In this document: positions 10,789-19,981 of the stretch, one piece after another
Layout of the letters: the number at the start of each line of letters is the position of its first letter
How positions within the stretch are numbered: position 1 is the stretch's first letter
Source of the DNA: Janibacter indicus
GTDB lineage: Bacteria; Actinomycetota; Actinomycetes; Actinomycetales; Dermatophilaceae
Reading direction: 5' to 3'
Length of the DNA stretch: 64,000 nucleotides
Assembly (NCBI RefSeq): GCF_900176385.1
Contig: NZ_FWXN01000005.1
Coordinates: 224,408 to 288,407 of the forward strand
Made by a program: the position numbers and the translations under genes
Notes under the pieces: model-generated
What the model saw: only the letters and a program-made list of their open reading frames with translations
Told to the model about the DNA's origin: nothing
Database searches by the model: none

Positions 10789-11322
10789 TCAGTTGCTCGG
10801 GCGGGCGGTGGGGGTCTTCTTCTTGGCGGCCTTCGAGGAGGGCTCCGACGTGGACTTCGAGGACGGTGAGGAGCTGGTCGAGGACTGGTCCGCCGTCGCC
10901 GTGGCGGCCGCTCCCACGGTAAATCCGTCGGGCTTCTTGGCGACCGACGCCACGCCGAGGATGCTGCCCTTGTCGACGTCGATGAAGGCGGCGCTGCCGG
11001 CCGGGACCATGCCGAGCGCGTCGGCCTCGGTCGCCAGGCGCTGCGGCGCGGCCCGGTCGTTGATCGTCTGGGACAGCGAGTCCTCCTTGTCGGCGAGCGA
11101 CGCGGAGCGGGCCTCGAGGGCCGTCACCTCGAAGGAGTCCTGGGCCATCGAGGTGTTGAGCCCCAGGACGGCGCCGAGCCCGGCGACGAGCAGGGCGAAG
11201 CACAGTACCGGGAACCACGCGGACCCGGCCCGATCGGTGGGGGTGACGACCTCGAGCGAGGCCCGGGTGCCTCGGGCGGGGGCGCGACGGGCGACGGTCG
11301 TGGCGACGGACGACTGGCTCAT
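10789..11322 (-). CDS. ftsL: Cell division protein FtsL-like, single membrane span
   Basis: Small bitopic division protein of 177 residues between rsmH and ftsI, the classical position of ftsL. A basic cytoplasmic N-terminus is followed by one membrane helix (about 36-56), then a short coiled-coil-prone stretch (about 62-98) and a C-terminal Ser/Thr/Lys-rich tail. FtsL partners FtsB and FtsQ to activate FtsWI. Sequence conservation in this family is poor, so the name rests mainly on position, size and topology. The ATG overlaps the rsmH stop (ATGA), and ftsI follows after 16 bases. Confidence 0.85.
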   Translation of the reverse strand: MSQSSVATTVARRAPARGTRASLEVVTPTDRAGSAWFPVLCFALLVAGLGAVLGLNTSMAQDSFEVTALEARSASLADKEDSLSQTINDRAAPQRLATEADALGMVPAGSAAFIDVDKGSILGVASVAKKPDGFTVGAAATATADQSSTSSSPSSKSTSEPSSKAAKKKTPTARPSN

Positions 11323-12332
11323 CGGTGGGGGCCTTCCTGGTGACGGGGCGGTCGGATGCGCTCGGCGCCGCGCAGGCGCACCGAGGCGGATCGGGAGTTG
11401 GTCTCGAGCTCGCGGGCGCTCGGGGTGAGCGCCCCGCGGGTGAGCAGGCGCAGCTCGGGTGCGTGCTCCGGCAGCTCGACGGGCAGGTCGGGCGGGGTGG
11501 TCGAGGCGGCGCCGGCGGCCAGGGCCCGCTTGGTGATGCGGTCCTCGAGGGAGTGGAAGGACAGCACCGCGATCCGGCCGCCCACCGACAGCCGGTCGAG
11601 GGCGACGGGCAGCGCGCGGGCCCAGCCGGCGAGCTCCTCGTTGACCTCGATCCGCAGCGCCTGGAAGGTGCGCTTGGCCGGGTGGCCACCGCCGCGCTGG
11701 GAGGCCATCGGGATCGTGGCGCGCAGCAGCTCGACGAGTCGGCCGGAGCGCTCGAAGGGGGTGACCTCCCGCTCGCGGACGATCGCGCCGGCGATCTTGC
11801 GGGCGAAGCGCTCCTCGCCGTACTCCGAGAGCACCCGGGTCAGGTCGCGGGCGTCGTAGGTGTTGAGCACCTCGGCGGCGGTGACCCCGGTCGTGGGGTC
11901 CATCCGCATGTCGAGCGGCGCGTCGTGGGCGTAGGCGAAGCCGCGCTCGGTCTCGTCGAGCTGGAGCGAGGAGACCCCGAGGTCGAAGAAGGCCGAGGTG
12001 ACGCTCGCGAGGCCGAGGTCGTCGAGGACCTCGCCGATCTCGTCGTTGACGGCGTGCACGAGGGTGACGCGCTCGCCGAAGCGGGCCAGCCGCTCCCCCG
12101 CCAGGGCCAGCGCCTGCGGGTCGCGGTCGATGCCGACGAGACGCACCTGCGGGTCGGCCTCGAGGACCGCCTCGGCGTGGCCGCCCATGCCGAGCGTGCC
12201 GTCCACGTGGACGGCGCCCTCCGTGGAGAGCGCCGGGGCGAGCAGGTCGAGGACCTCGTCGAGCATGACGGGCACGTGGCGGGAGGCCGCGTCGCGGCCG
12301 TCGGTGGTCAGGTCACGGTCGTCGTGCTCCAC
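11319..12332 (-). CDS. rsmH: 16S rRNA (cytosine-1402-N4)-methyltransferase RsmH
   Basis: SAM-dependent methyltransferase acting on C1402 of 16S rRNA at the ribosomal P site; the gene (formerly mraW) is a standard dcw member. The protein shows [10 protein letters not shown], the SAM loop [27 protein letters not shown] and the C-terminal [10 protein letters not shown] place the start at the GTG 12332, preceded by AAGGGAG, giving 337 residues. An upstream ATG at 12419 is in frame but would add a low-complexity His/Pro stretch encoded across a run of ten Gs, so I reject it. Confidence 0.94.
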   Translation of the reverse strand: MEHDDRDLTTDGRDAASRHVPVMLDEVLDLLAPALSTEGAVHVDGTLGMGGHAEAVLEADPQVRLVGIDRDPQALALAGERLARFGERVTLVHAVNDEIGEVLDDLGLASVTSAFFDLGVSSLQLDETERGFAYAHDAPLDMRMDPTTGVTAAEVLNTYDARDLTRVLSEYGEERFARKIAGAIVREREVTPFERSGRLVELLRATIPMASQRGGGHPAKRTFQALRIEVNEELAGWARALPVALDRLSVGGRIAVLSFHSLEDRITKRALAAGAASTTPPDLPVELPEHAPELRLLTRGALTPSARELETNSRSASVRLRGAERIRPPRHQEGPHR

Positions 12333-12359
12333 GGTGCTCCCTTCGTGCTCGTCGGTGGT

Positions 12360-12369
12360 GGGGGGGGGG
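12360..12369. repeat. Homopolymer run of ten G between mraZ and rsmH
   Basis: Ten consecutive Gs on the plus strand lie in the 155-base mraZ-rsmH spacer, in the presumed 5' untranslated part of rsmH. Such tracts can vary in length by slippage. No function is visible. Confidence 0.8.
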
Positions 12370-12487
12370 TTGTGGTGGTGATCTCCGGGTCGTGCTCGCT
12401 GCTGCCGCCTGGTCCCCATCCGGGACGTTCCGGCCCGGGGGAAGTCGGGTCGGCGCCGTCACGGCTGGAGGCCGGGCGGCAGCTGCA

Positions 12488-12919
12488 TCACATGAGTCCG
12501 GGGATCACCTCCTCGGACTGGTCGGCGAAGGCCTGCTCGGTGCTGGCCAGGTACTCCTCCCACGCGGCGGTGTCCCAGACCTCGACCCGCGAGCCGGTGC
12601 CGATGACGGTGCACTCGCGGTCGAGGCCGGCGTACTGGCGCAGCGCGGCGGGCACGGTGACCCGGCCCTGCTTGTCGGGGATCTCGTCGCTCGCGCCGGA
12701 GAGGAAGACGCGCATGTAGTCGCGAGCGGCCTTGCTCGAGGTGGGGGCCTCCTGGAAGCGCTGGGTGATCTTGACGAACTCGTCCATGGGGAAGACGTAG
12801 AGGCAGCGCTCCTGACCACGGGTCATGACCAGGCCGCCGGCGAGCTTGTCGCGGAACTTCGCGGGGAGGAAGAGGCGGCCCTTGTCGTCGAGGCGTGGGG
12901 TGTGGGTACCGAGGAACAC
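12488..12919 (-). CDS. mraZ: Transcriptional regulator MraZ
   Basis: DNA-binding repressor of the dcw operon, made of two AbrB-like half domains that assemble as a ring. The start at GTG 12919 gives 143 residues beginning [15 protein letters not shown] after the initiator, the exact family N-terminus, and GGGGAGG lies just upstream. Both SpoVT/AbrB repeats are visible ([12 protein letters not shown] and [13 protein letters not shown]). An in-frame GTG three codons upstream overlaps the ribosome-binding site and is less likely. Confidence 0.95.
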   Translation of the reverse strand: MFLGTHTPRLDDKGRLFLPAKFRDKLAGGLVMTRGQERCLYVFPMDEFVKITQRFQEAPTSSKAARDYMRVFLSGASDEIPDKQGRVTVPAALRQYAGLDRECTVIGTGSRVEVWDTAAWEEYLASTEQAFADQSEEVIPGLM

Positions 12920-13244
12920 GGCGACCACCTCCCCTTCGTCTCGACCCGAGGGCTCCCTGCGCTTCCTTGATCCCCCACTTTACTCCACCTCTGCTCCAGA
13001 TCACACCCCGATTCGCACTTTTCGGCGACTTCTTTCCTGACTTTTCCCTGATAAATCAAGGGTGGTGCAAAGTGGGGCGGATTCACCGCACCGGCGGCAC
13101 GAAGGGGGGTCCCCCAGGGCCGGGACCGAGGGTGCCTGTGTCTCGTGGGCCCGATTCCTAGGGCCGGAGGCCGAGCGCGACGTAGGGTCGGGAGCACATC
13201 GGAGCGAAGTGGGGACGCCACCGGCGCGGCCCCGGGACGGAGAC
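12920..13244. other. Divergent intergenic region mraZ / moxR
   Basis: This 325-base gene-free stretch separates the minus-strand dcw cluster from the plus-strand moxR operon and must hold both promoters. Nearest mraZ is a triple TGGRG repeat (MraZ box). A short A/T-rich patch around 13030-13060 is a plausible promoter core. I see no RNA gene or ORF with a convincing ribosome-binding site. Confidence 0.6.
12973..12998 (-). promoter_or_regulatory. MraZ box (three TGGRG repeats)
   Basis: Read on the minus strand, TGGAG, TGGAG and TGGGG occur at 12998-12994, 12987-12983 and 12977-12973, with start-to-start spacing of 11 and 10 bases. MraZ is known to bind tandem TGGGN repeats about one helical turn apart upstream of its own gene. 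The site lies 54 bases before the mraZ GTG, so autoregulation of the dcw operon is the natural reading. Confidence 0.7.
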
Positions 13245-14237
13245 GTGGTGACCCTCAGCAGGGAAGGCGCCCCCGAGGTGGCGGCACAGGCGGACCTCGA
13301 GTACGTCGTGTCCGTCGGCCGGGCGCTCGCCGACACGATGAATGCCGTCATCGAGGGCAAGCCCGATGTCGTGCGCACCGCCGTCACGGTCCTGCTCGCG
13401 GAGGGGCACATCCTCGTCGAGGACGTGCCCGGCGTCGGCAAGACGATGCTCGCCAAGGCGCTCGCCCGCAGCATCGACTCCTCGGTGCGTCGGGTGCAGT
13501 TCACCCCCGACCTGCTGCCGAGCGACATCACCGGTGTGAGCATCTACAACCAGGACCAGCACGAGTTCGAGTTCCGCCCCGGGGCCGTCTTCGCCAACGT
13601 CGTCATCGGTGACGAGATCAACCGCGCCTCGCCCAAGGCCCAGTCGGCCCTGCTGGAGTGCATGGAGGAGGCCCAGGTCACCGTAGACGGGCGGACCTAC
13701 GAGCTGCCCCGGCCCTTCATCATCATGGCGACCCAGAACCCCGTGGAGATGGAGGGCACCTACCCCCTCCCCGAGGCCCAGCGCGACCGCTTCATGGCGC
13801 GGCTGTCCATGGGCTACCCGACCGCCGCCGCCGAGGTGGCCATGCTCGACCACCACGGCGCGAGCTCGCCGCTGGAGAGCCTGCGGCCGGTCGCCGACGC
13901 GGCAGGCATCGCCCGGCTCATCGCCGCGGTGCGCACGGTCCACGCCTCCACGGCGGTGCGCCAGTACGCCGTCGACATCGCCACCGCGACCCGCACGAGT
14001 TCGCTCGTGCGCCTGGGCGCCTCGCCCCGGGCGACGCTGCACCTGCTGCGCGCCGGCCGGGCGCACGCGGCGCTGCACGGACGCGACCACGTGCTCCCCG
14101 ACGACATCCAGACCATCGCCCCGGTCGTCCTCGCCCACCGACTGCTGCTGAGCAGCGAGGCGCAGCTGGCCCGGCGCGACCCGGTCGACATCGTCAGCGA
14201 GATCGTGCGGCACACGCGCGTCCCCGCCGCCCGGTGA
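13245..14237 (+). CDS. MoxR-type AAA+ ATPase
   Basis: AAA+ ATPase of the MoxR branch, which is thought to act as a chaperone for a partner encoded next door. The 330 residues include Walker A GVGKT (63-67), Walker B VVIGDEINRASP (about 119-130) and the sensor-1 region IMATQNPVEMEGTYPLPEAQRDRF. The GTG at 13245 follows GGACGGAGAC. It is the first gene of a moxR-DUF58-transglutaminase operon, with ten bases to the next gene. The cellular target cannot be read from the sequence. Confidence 0.93.
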   Translation: MVTLSREGAPEVAAQADLEYVVSVGRALADTMNAVIEGKPDVVRTAVTVLLAEGHILVEDVPGVGKTMLAKALARSIDSSVRRVQFTPDLLPSDITGVSIYNQDQHEFEFRPGAVFANVVIGDEINRASPKAQSALLECMEEAQVTVDGRTYELPRPFIIMATQNPVEMEGTYPLPEAQRDRFMARLSMGYPTAAAEVAMLDHHGASSPLESLRPVADAAGIARLIAAVRTVHASTAVRQYAVDIATATRTSSLVRLGASPRATLHLLRAGRAHAALHGRDHVLPDDIQTIAPVVLAHRLLLSSEAQLARRDPVDIVSEIVRHTRVPAAR

Positions 14238-14247
14238 GTGCTCGACC

Positions 14248-15462
14248 ATGACCGGTCGCGGGCGGCTCTTCGTCGCGGCCGGGGTGCTCGTGGCCCTCAC
14301 CGGCCTGACCCTCGGCCTGCACGACCTGACCAAGGTCGGCGCGCTGCTCGTCGTGCTGCCGGCCCTGGCGCTGCTGCTCTCCCGCCGCGAGCTCGACCTC
14401 GCCGTCACCCGTGAGGTCGCCCCCTCCCGCGTGCCCACCGACGGCCACGCCGACGTCACCGTCCGGGTGCACAACTCCGGCCGGCTGCCCACCCCCCTCC
14501 TGCGGGGCGAGGAGGCGCTGGCCTATGCCCTCGGCGACCGACCGCACCTGCTCGTGCCGCGCCTCGACGGCGGCGAGACCCGCCAGCTGACCTACCGGGT
14601 GCGCTCCCACGTGCGGGGCCACCACACGATCGGCCCGCTCTCGGTGCGGGTCACCGACCCCTTCGGCCTGGCGACCCGTGCGGTCCCGGTGCCCGGCGAG
14701 ACCTCGCTCGTCGTCCTGCCGCGGGTGCTGCCACTCACGCCCGTGCGCGGCGTGCCGGCCGGCGGAGGCGGCGAGACCTCGGTCGCCTCGCGGGTCGCCC
14801 TGCAGGGTGAGGACGACGTCGGCGTGCGCGAGTACCGCATCGGCGACGACCTGCGCCGCATCCACTGGCGCTCGACGGCCCGCACCGGCGAGACGATGGT
14901 GCGGCAGGACGAGCAGCCTTCCCGACGGCGTGCCCTGGTCCTGCTCGACGACCGCGCCGGCGTCCACGCCGGCACCGGGGGCGGCGGGTCCTTCGAGTGG
15001 TCGGTGACGGCGGCGGCGTCGATCACCACGCTGCTCCTCGGCGAGCGCTTCGAGGTGCACCTGTGCCGGTCCGCCGACGAGGGCGGCGCGGTCGAGCCGC
15101 TCGTCGACGTCGACCACGCGCTCGACGAGCTCGCCGCGGTCCAGCCAGCCGAGACCACCTCGGCGCGCGGGCTCCTCGAGGCCCTCGACGACTTCATGCA
15201 GCACGGCGGGGGCCTCGTCGTCGGCGTCCTCGGCGAGCTCGACGACGACATCGTCGATCTCTGCGCCACACGCGCCCGCCACGGGCTGGGTCTGGTCGTC
15301 GACCGCGGCGGCTTCTCCTCCGGCACCCGGGGCACCGGGCCCGCCGACGAGACCGCCCACCGGCTGGCCCTCGGCGGCTGGCGCACCGAGGTCGTCCGCC
15401 CCGGCGCCCAGCTCCCCGAGCTGTGGGCCCGACTCACCGTGGGTCTGGGGGTGCGCGCATGA
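14248..15462 (+). CDS. DUF58 membrane protein (MoxR partner, vWA-like)
   Basis: A 404-residue protein with two N-terminal membrane helices (about 7-25 and 28-45), an extracytoplasmic-like beta region, and the DUF58 core REYRIGDDLRRIHWRSTART. DUF58 proteins are often distant von Willebrand A-like domains and are usual partners of MoxR ATPases. The gene begins ten bases after moxR, and the next gene overlaps its stop by four bases. Function beyond this association is inference. Confidence 0.9.
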   Translation: MTGRGRLFVAAGVLVALTGLTLGLHDLTKVGALLVVLPALALLLSRRELDLAVTREVAPSRVPTDGHADVTVRVHNSGRLPTPLLRGEEALAYALGDRPHLLVPRLDGGETRQLTYRVRSHVRGHHTIGPLSVRVTDPFGLATRAVPVPGETSLVVLPRVLPLTPVRGVPAGGGGETSVASRVALQGEDDVGVREYRIGDDLRRIHWRSTARTGETMVRQDEQPSRRRALVLLDDRAGVHAGTGGGGSFEWSVTAAASITTLLLGERFEVHLCRSADEGGAVEPLVDVDHALDELAAVQPAETTSARGLLEALDDFMQHGGGLVVGVLGELDDDIVDLCATRARHGLGLVVDRGGFSSGTRGTGPADETAHRLALGGWRTEVVRPGAQLPELWARLTVGLGVRA

Positions 15463-17744
15463 TGCGACACGAGCCCCGGGTGGTCGCCGGCCTCCTCGCC
15501 GGCCTGGCGACGATCGTCGTCGCCCTCCCCCTCGGCCGGCTCTTCGACGAGGCCCCCTGGGCCCTCCCTTCGGTCATCGGCGTCGCCGTCGTCGCCGGCA
15601 CCGGCATGGTCCTGCGCTCGCTCACCACCCACGCAGGGTTGGTCGTCCTCGGGCAGGCCGCCGCGGCCAGCCTCTACCTGCTCGTCACCCAGCTCGGCGA
15701 GACGACGGTCTTCGGCGTCGTCCCCACACCCGAGACGCTCACCGCGCTGCTCGACCACTTCGAGCAGGCCCAGGACACGATCACCCGCTACGCGGCCCCC
15801 GCGCCGGCGACGCCCGGCATCACCGTCATGCTCGTCGCGATCATCGTCGTCGTCGCCCTGGCCGTCGACATGGCCAGCGCCACTGCAGCATCGCCGTCGG
15901 TCGCCGGCCTGCCGCTGCTCTCGCTCTTCCTCGTCTCGGCGGCCAACTCCGGTGGCTCGATGCACTGGGCGTGGTTCCTCGCCGGCGCCGGGCTGTGGCT
16001 CGCGATGGTCGTGCACCAGTCCGACGTCGACCTGCACGGCTGGGCGACCTCGGTCCCCCGCATGGCGCGTGGCGACGGCGAGGACATCGCCGGGCGCTCG
16101 CACCGCTGGCAGGCCGCGCGACTCGGGGCCTTCGCCCTGGTCGCCGCCGTCGCCGCGGCCACCTTCGTCCCCCACCTGCCGACCCGCTACGTCCTCGACG
16201 GGCTGGGGCGCAGCCAGGGCGGAGCGACGACCGGGTCCGGCGTGCGCCTGGCCACGGCCCTCGACCTGCGCCGCAGCCTCGAGTCGCCCAGCGAGGCCCC
16301 GGTGCTCACCTACACGTCGAGCTCCCCCACTCCGGGGCCCCTGCGGGTGGCGGTCGTCGAGGACTTCTCCGACGGCCTGGGCCGCATGCGCTCCGACGCC
16401 CCCGAGCCCGTCGAGGGCTTCTCCGCCCCGGACCCGACCCTTCGAATCCCCGGCAACGTCGTCGGTGAGCGACGCACGATGGTCGTCGAGTCCAACGGCG
16501 TCGCAGCCCCGCAGCTGCCGCTCCCTTCGCTCGTCAGCTCGGTCGACACGGGCGGCATCGCCTGGGCTCTCGGCGACGACGGCACGGCTGCCGTCCAGCG
16601 CACTCCCGGCACCTACTCGGCGACCTACACCGAACTCGCCCCCGAGGAAGAGGACTTCGACCAGCCGACGGGCGAACCCATCGACCCGCTCGCCCAGAGC
16701 GACTCCTACCTCACCCTGGACCCCGGGTCGGCGCAGGAGATCGGAGACCTCGTCGACGAGGTCGTCCCACACGACGCCACTCCCCTGCGCAGCGCCCAGG
16801 CCATCCAGGAGTACCTGCGCGGCAGCGAGTTCACCTACAGCCTCGACCTGCCCTCGTCGCAGGGGCGTGACCCGATCGTCGCCTTCCTCGACCACAAGAC
16901 CGGCTACTGCCAGCAGTTCGCCGTGACCATGACACTCATGGCCCGGGCGCGCGGGATCCCCGCCCGCGTCGCCGTCGGCTTCCTCCCCGGCTCCCTGAGC
17001 AGTGGCGACGAGCGCGTCGTGCGGGTCAGCGACGCCCACGCCTGGCCCGAGCTGTACTTCGAGGGGGTGGGCTGGACGCGGTTCGAGCCGACGCCCGGCT
17101 CACGTGCTGCGTCGACGCCCGGCTACACGATCGACACCTCCGACGCGAGCGCCGGCACCGACACCTCGACCTCGTCCGACGAGACGACGAGCTCCTCGAC
17201 CCGCCCCGACGACCAGCAGGAGGACGTCGCGGTCCCAGAGGCCGCGACCGCGCCCGACGAGGGTCGCCCCGCCTGGGTCACCGCGCTGCTCTGGCTGCTC
17301 GGCATCGCCGCCGTGCTGGCGATCATGCCGCTGTCGGCGCTCGTGGCCCGTCGCCGCTCCCGCCGCTCGGCCGTCGACGACGCCGAGCGGGTCGAGCGCG
17401 AGTGGCACGAGCTGATCACCCAGCTCGACGACCTCGGGCTGCGCCCACCGGTCGGCGCGACCCCGCGGCAGACCGGCGCCTGGCTCAGTCGGCGCCTGCA
17501 TCTCGAGGGCGAGCCGCAGGAGCAGCTCGACCACGTCGTCGCCACCCTCGAGCGCGCCCGCTACGCCCCGCCCGGAGCCGACCTGCCCGACATCTCCCAC
17601 GAGGTCGGCGGGGTCGTCGACGAGGTCCGCTCCGGCCGGCAGCGCTCGCGACAGGTCCGCTCGGTGCTGTGGCCCCAGGACGGCGTCGACGCGTGGCGCG
17701 CGTTCGGCCGCTCGCTCCTGCGCCGCCTGCCTCGTCGCCGCTGA
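15459..17744 (+). CDS. Membrane transglutaminase-like protein (TgpA/DUF3488 type)
   Basis: A 761-residue protein with several N-terminal membrane helices, an extracytoplasmic transglutaminase-core domain, one further membrane helix near 610 and a cytoplasmic DUF4129-like tail. The catalytic cysteine is Cys484 in GYCQQFA and the histidine is His527 in SDAHAWPE, followed by GWTRFEPTPG. The start ATG overlaps the DUF58 stop (ATGA). TgpA-type proteins are known beside MoxR/DUF58 pairs and have been linked to envelope processes. The substrate is unknown. Confidence 0.92.
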   Translation: MMRHEPRVVAGLLAGLATIVVALPLGRLFDEAPWALPSVIGVAVVAGTGMVLRSLTTHAGLVVLGQAAAASLYLLVTQLGETTVFGVVPTPETLTALLDHFEQAQDTITRYAAPAPATPGITVMLVAIIVVVALAVDMASATAASPSVAGLPLLSLFLVSAANSGGSMHWAWFLAGAGLWLAMVVHQSDVDLHGWATSVPRMARGDGEDIAGRSHRWQAARLGAFALVAAVAAATFVPHLPTRYVLDGLGRSQGGATTGSGVRLATALDLRRSLESPSEAPVLTYTSSSPTPGPLRVAVVEDFSDGLGRMRSDAPEPVEGFSAPDPTLRIPGNVVGERRTMVVESNGVAAPQLPLPSLVSSVDTGGIAWALGDDGTAAVQRTPGTYSATYTELAPEEEDFDQPTGEPIDPLAQSDSYLTLDPGSAQEIGDLVDEVVPHDATPLRSAQAIQEYLRGSEFTYSLDLPSSQGRDPIVAFLDHKTGYCQQFAVTMTLMARARGIPARVAVGFLPGSLSSGDERVVRVSDAHAWPELYFEGVGWTRFEPTPGSRAASTPGYTIDTSDASAGTDTSTSSDETTSSSTRPDDQQEDVAVPEAATAPDEGRPAWVTALLWLLGIAAVLAIMPLSALVARRRSRRSAVDDAERVEREWHELITQLDDLGLRPPVGATPRQTGAWLSRRLHLEGEPQEQLDHVVATLERARYAPPGADLPDISHEVGGVVDEVRSGRQRSRQVRSVLWPQDGVDAWRAFGRSLLRRLPRRR

Positions 17745-17776
17745 CTCCCCCTTCGCCCCAGAGGTCGCGGAGTGCG

Positions 17777-19324
17777 TCAGTCGAGGTAGTCGCGCAGAAC
17801 CTGCGAGCGGCTCGGGTGACGCAGCTTGCTCATCGTCTTGGACTCGATCTGACGGATGCGCTCACGCGTCACGCCGTAGACCTTGCCGATCTCGTCGAGC
17901 GTCTTGGGCTGACCGTCGGTCAGGCCGAAGCGCATCGAGACCACGCCGGCCTCGCGCTCGCTGAGCGTGTCGAGGACCGAGTGCAGCTGCTCCTGCAGGA
18001 GCGTGAAGCTCACCGCGTCGGCCGGCACGACCGCCTCGGAGTCCTCGATGAGGTCACCGAACTCGGAGTCGCCGTCCTCGCCGAGCGGGGTGTGCAGGGA
18101 GATCGGCTCGCGGCCGTACTTCTGGACCTCGACGACCTTTTCGGGGGTCATGTCGAGCTCCTTGGCCAGCTCCTCCGGGGTGGGCTCACGACCCATGTCC
18201 TGGAGCATCTGACGCTGCACACGGGCGAGCTTGTTGATGACCTCGACCATGTGCACCGGGATGCGGATGGTGCGGGCTTGGTCGGCCATGGCGCGGGTGA
18301 TGGCCTGACGGATCCACCACGTCGCGTAGGTCGAGAACTTGTAGCCCTTGGTGTAGTCGAACTTCTCGACCGCACGGATCAGACCGAGGTTGCCCTCCTG
18401 GATCAGGTCGAGGAAGAGCATGCCGCGGCCGGTGTAGCGCTTGGCGAGCGAGACGACGAGACGCAGGTTGGCCTCGAGGAGGTGGTTCTTGGCGTTCTTG
18501 CCGTCCTGCGCGATCCACCACAGCTCGCGCTTGAACTTCATCTCGATCTTCTCGCCGGAGGCGAGCTTCTCCTCGGCGAAGAGGCCGGCCTCGATGCGCT
18601 TGGCCAGCTCGACCTCCTGCTCGGCGTTGAGGAGGGCGACCTTGCCGATCTGCTTGAGGTAGTCCTTGACCGGGTCGGCGGTGGCGCCGGCCGTCACGAC
18701 CTGCTGCGCGGGAGCGTCGTCCTCGTCGTCGTTGCTGATCGTGAAGCCGGACTTCTCGTCCTGCTCCGTCTCGGGCTTGGCCTTGGCCTCCGGCTCCTCG
18801 CCGAGGACCTCGTCCTCACCGGGTGCCGGCTCCTCGGCCGTGGTGGTCGTCGGGTTGGCCGCGGCCTTCTTCGCGGCAGCCTTCTTCGCGGCGGCCTGCT
18901 TGGCGGGTGCGGCCTGCTTCACCGGGGCGGCGGCCGCGGCTGCCGTGGCGGTGGAGGCGGCCTTCTTCGCCGCGGTCTTCTTCGCCGGGGCAGCCTTCTT
19001 CGCGGGGGCGGCGGCCTTCTTCGTGGCCGTCTTCTTCGCCGCGGTCTTGCTCGCCGCCTTCTTGGCGGGGGTCTTCTTGGCCGTCTTCTTCGCCGGAGTG
19101 GACTCTGGCACCTGAACCTCGATTCCCTGTTCGCCCAGCGCGCGCAGGACGACCCGCCCCCGACTGGGGCTGATCTTGGCCTCGCCGAACGCGGCCTGCA
19201 GCTGATCGCTGGTGATGGATCCGGTCGTGCGGCCCTTCAGGACGAGCTCCTGCAGCGAGGGATGCGAGAACTCCTTGGGGAGGGAGCCCTGCGTCTCGAC
19301 GGACCGTGGGGACACAGCAGTCAC
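17777..19324 (-). CDS. sigA: Primary RNA polymerase sigma factor SigA/RpoD (HrdB-like)
   Basis: Housekeeping sigma factor directing RNA polymerase to core promoters. The 515 residues contain region 1.1 (about 23-70), a Lys/Ala-rich tract (about 77-156), an acidic linker (about 163-204), region 1.2 from 217, region 2 with [24 protein letters not shown] and [13 protein letters not shown], and region 4.2 with [20 protein letters not shown]. The GTG at 19324 follows AAAGG. A longer reading frame upstream lacks a ribosome-binding site. The Lys/Ala tract is typical of actinobacterial SigA. Confidence 0.96.
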   Translation of the reverse strand: MTAVSPRSVETQGSLPKEFSHPSLQELVLKGRTTGSITSDQLQAAFGEAKISPSRGRVVLRALGEQGIEVQVPESTPAKKTAKKTPAKKAASKTAAKKTATKKAAAPAKKAAPAKKTAAKKAASTATAAAAAAPVKQAAPAKQAAAKKAAAKKAAANPTTTTAEEPAPGEDEVLGEEPEAKAKPETEQDEKSGFTISNDDEDDAPAQQVVTAGATADPVKDYLKQIGKVALLNAEQEVELAKRIEAGLFAEEKLASGEKIEMKFKRELWWIAQDGKNAKNHLLEANLRLVVSLAKRYTGRGMLFLDLIQEGNLGLIRAVEKFDYTKGYKFSTYATWWIRQAITRAMADQARTIRIPVHMVEVINKLARVQRQMLQDMGREPTPEELAKELDMTPEKVVEVQKYGREPISLHTPLGEDGDSEFGDLIEDSEAVVPADAVSFTLLQEQLHSVLDTLSEREAGVVSMRFGLTDGQPKTLDEIGKVYGVTRERIRQIESKTMSKLRHPSRSQVLRDYLD

Positions 19325-19423
19325 CAACAACCTTTCGTCACGGAGGATTCCGCCGGGACGAAGGGAGTGGCGTGACCCCGTCTGACCCGACTCGCCCGGT
19401 CGCTGTGCGCTGGGCTCGTGACC

Positions 19424-19429
19424 ATTATA
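19424..19429 (-). promoter_or_regulatory. Candidate -10 element (TATAAT) of sigA
   Basis: On the minus strand a perfect TATAAT stands out in otherwise GC-rich DNA about 100 bases upstream of the sigA GTG. No clear -35 hexamer is visible at 16-18 bases, so the assignment rests on the -10 alone. Confidence 0.5.
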
Positions 19430-19475
19430 AAACGCGTGGCCGTCGGGTGCCGCCACCAGGGGCGGTCGGAGGGTC

Positions 19476-19874
19476 TCAGCGGGCCTTGACCGCCAGCACG
19501 TCGCAGGGCGCGTCGAGCAGCACACGCTGAGCATTGGACCCGAGGATCAGCTTGCCGACGGGGGTGCGACGACGCAGGCCGATGATGATCAGGCTGGCGT
19601 CGGTCTCCTCGGCGACGACGATGAGGTCCTCGGCCGGCTCCTTGCCTCGGACGAGGCCACGGACCTCGCCGTCGACACCCGCCTCCTCCATGCGGGAACG
19701 CACCTGCTTGAGATCGTCCTCGTTCTTGCGGGCGGTGTCACCGCTCAGGCCCACGCCACCACGGTCGGAGTGGATGACGACGAGCTTGTCGTTGCGCAGG
19801 CGGCACTCCTCGAAGGCGCGCTCGAGAGCGGCCTCGCCCTCCTTGGTCGACACGTACCCCACGACGATGGTCAT
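19476..19874 (-). CDS. Universal stress protein (UspA family, ATP-binding type)
   Basis: A 132-residue single-domain Usp. It begins [12 protein letters not shown] and ends with the ATP-binding signature of the family, a Gly-x2-Arg/Gly-x9-Gly-Ser pattern seen in [21 protein letters not shown]. Such cytoplasmic proteins respond to starvation and stress, but the exact role is undetermined. It lies upstream of sigA on the same strand with 151 bases between them, so it probably has its own promoter. Confidence 0.88.
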   Translation of the reverse strand: MTIVVGYVSTKEGEAALERAFEECRLRNDKLVVIHSDRGGVGLSGDTARKNEDDLKQVRSRMEEAGVDGEVRGLVRGKEPAEDLIVVAEETDASLIIIGLRRRTPVGKLILGSNAQRVLLDAPCDVLAVKAR

Positions 19875-19981
19875 CGCTCGCTCCTCGTCACAACTCGGCT
19901 GATGGACTACCTGGGCCAGACGCTACACCGCGGCCCCGTGACCTGTCTCACTCCGGCACCGGTGTCGTCGGCGTGTCCCGA

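Noticed and set aside
12332..12419. Extended N-terminus of RsmH from ATG 12419
   Set aside because: It would add a His/Pro-rich, non-conserved stretch read through a ten-G run. GTG 12332 has a good ribosome-binding site and the family length.
18870..19095. Repetitive DNA in sigA (and at 10560-10710 in ftsI) as a possible mobile or satellite repeat
   Set aside because: Both encode Lys/Ala-rich protein tails within intact genes, and the repeats are irregular at DNA level.
19325..19534. Extended N-terminus of SigA upstream of 19324
   Set aside because: The extension overlaps the universal stress gene and the TATAAT element, lacks a ribosome-binding site and is not conserved-looking.
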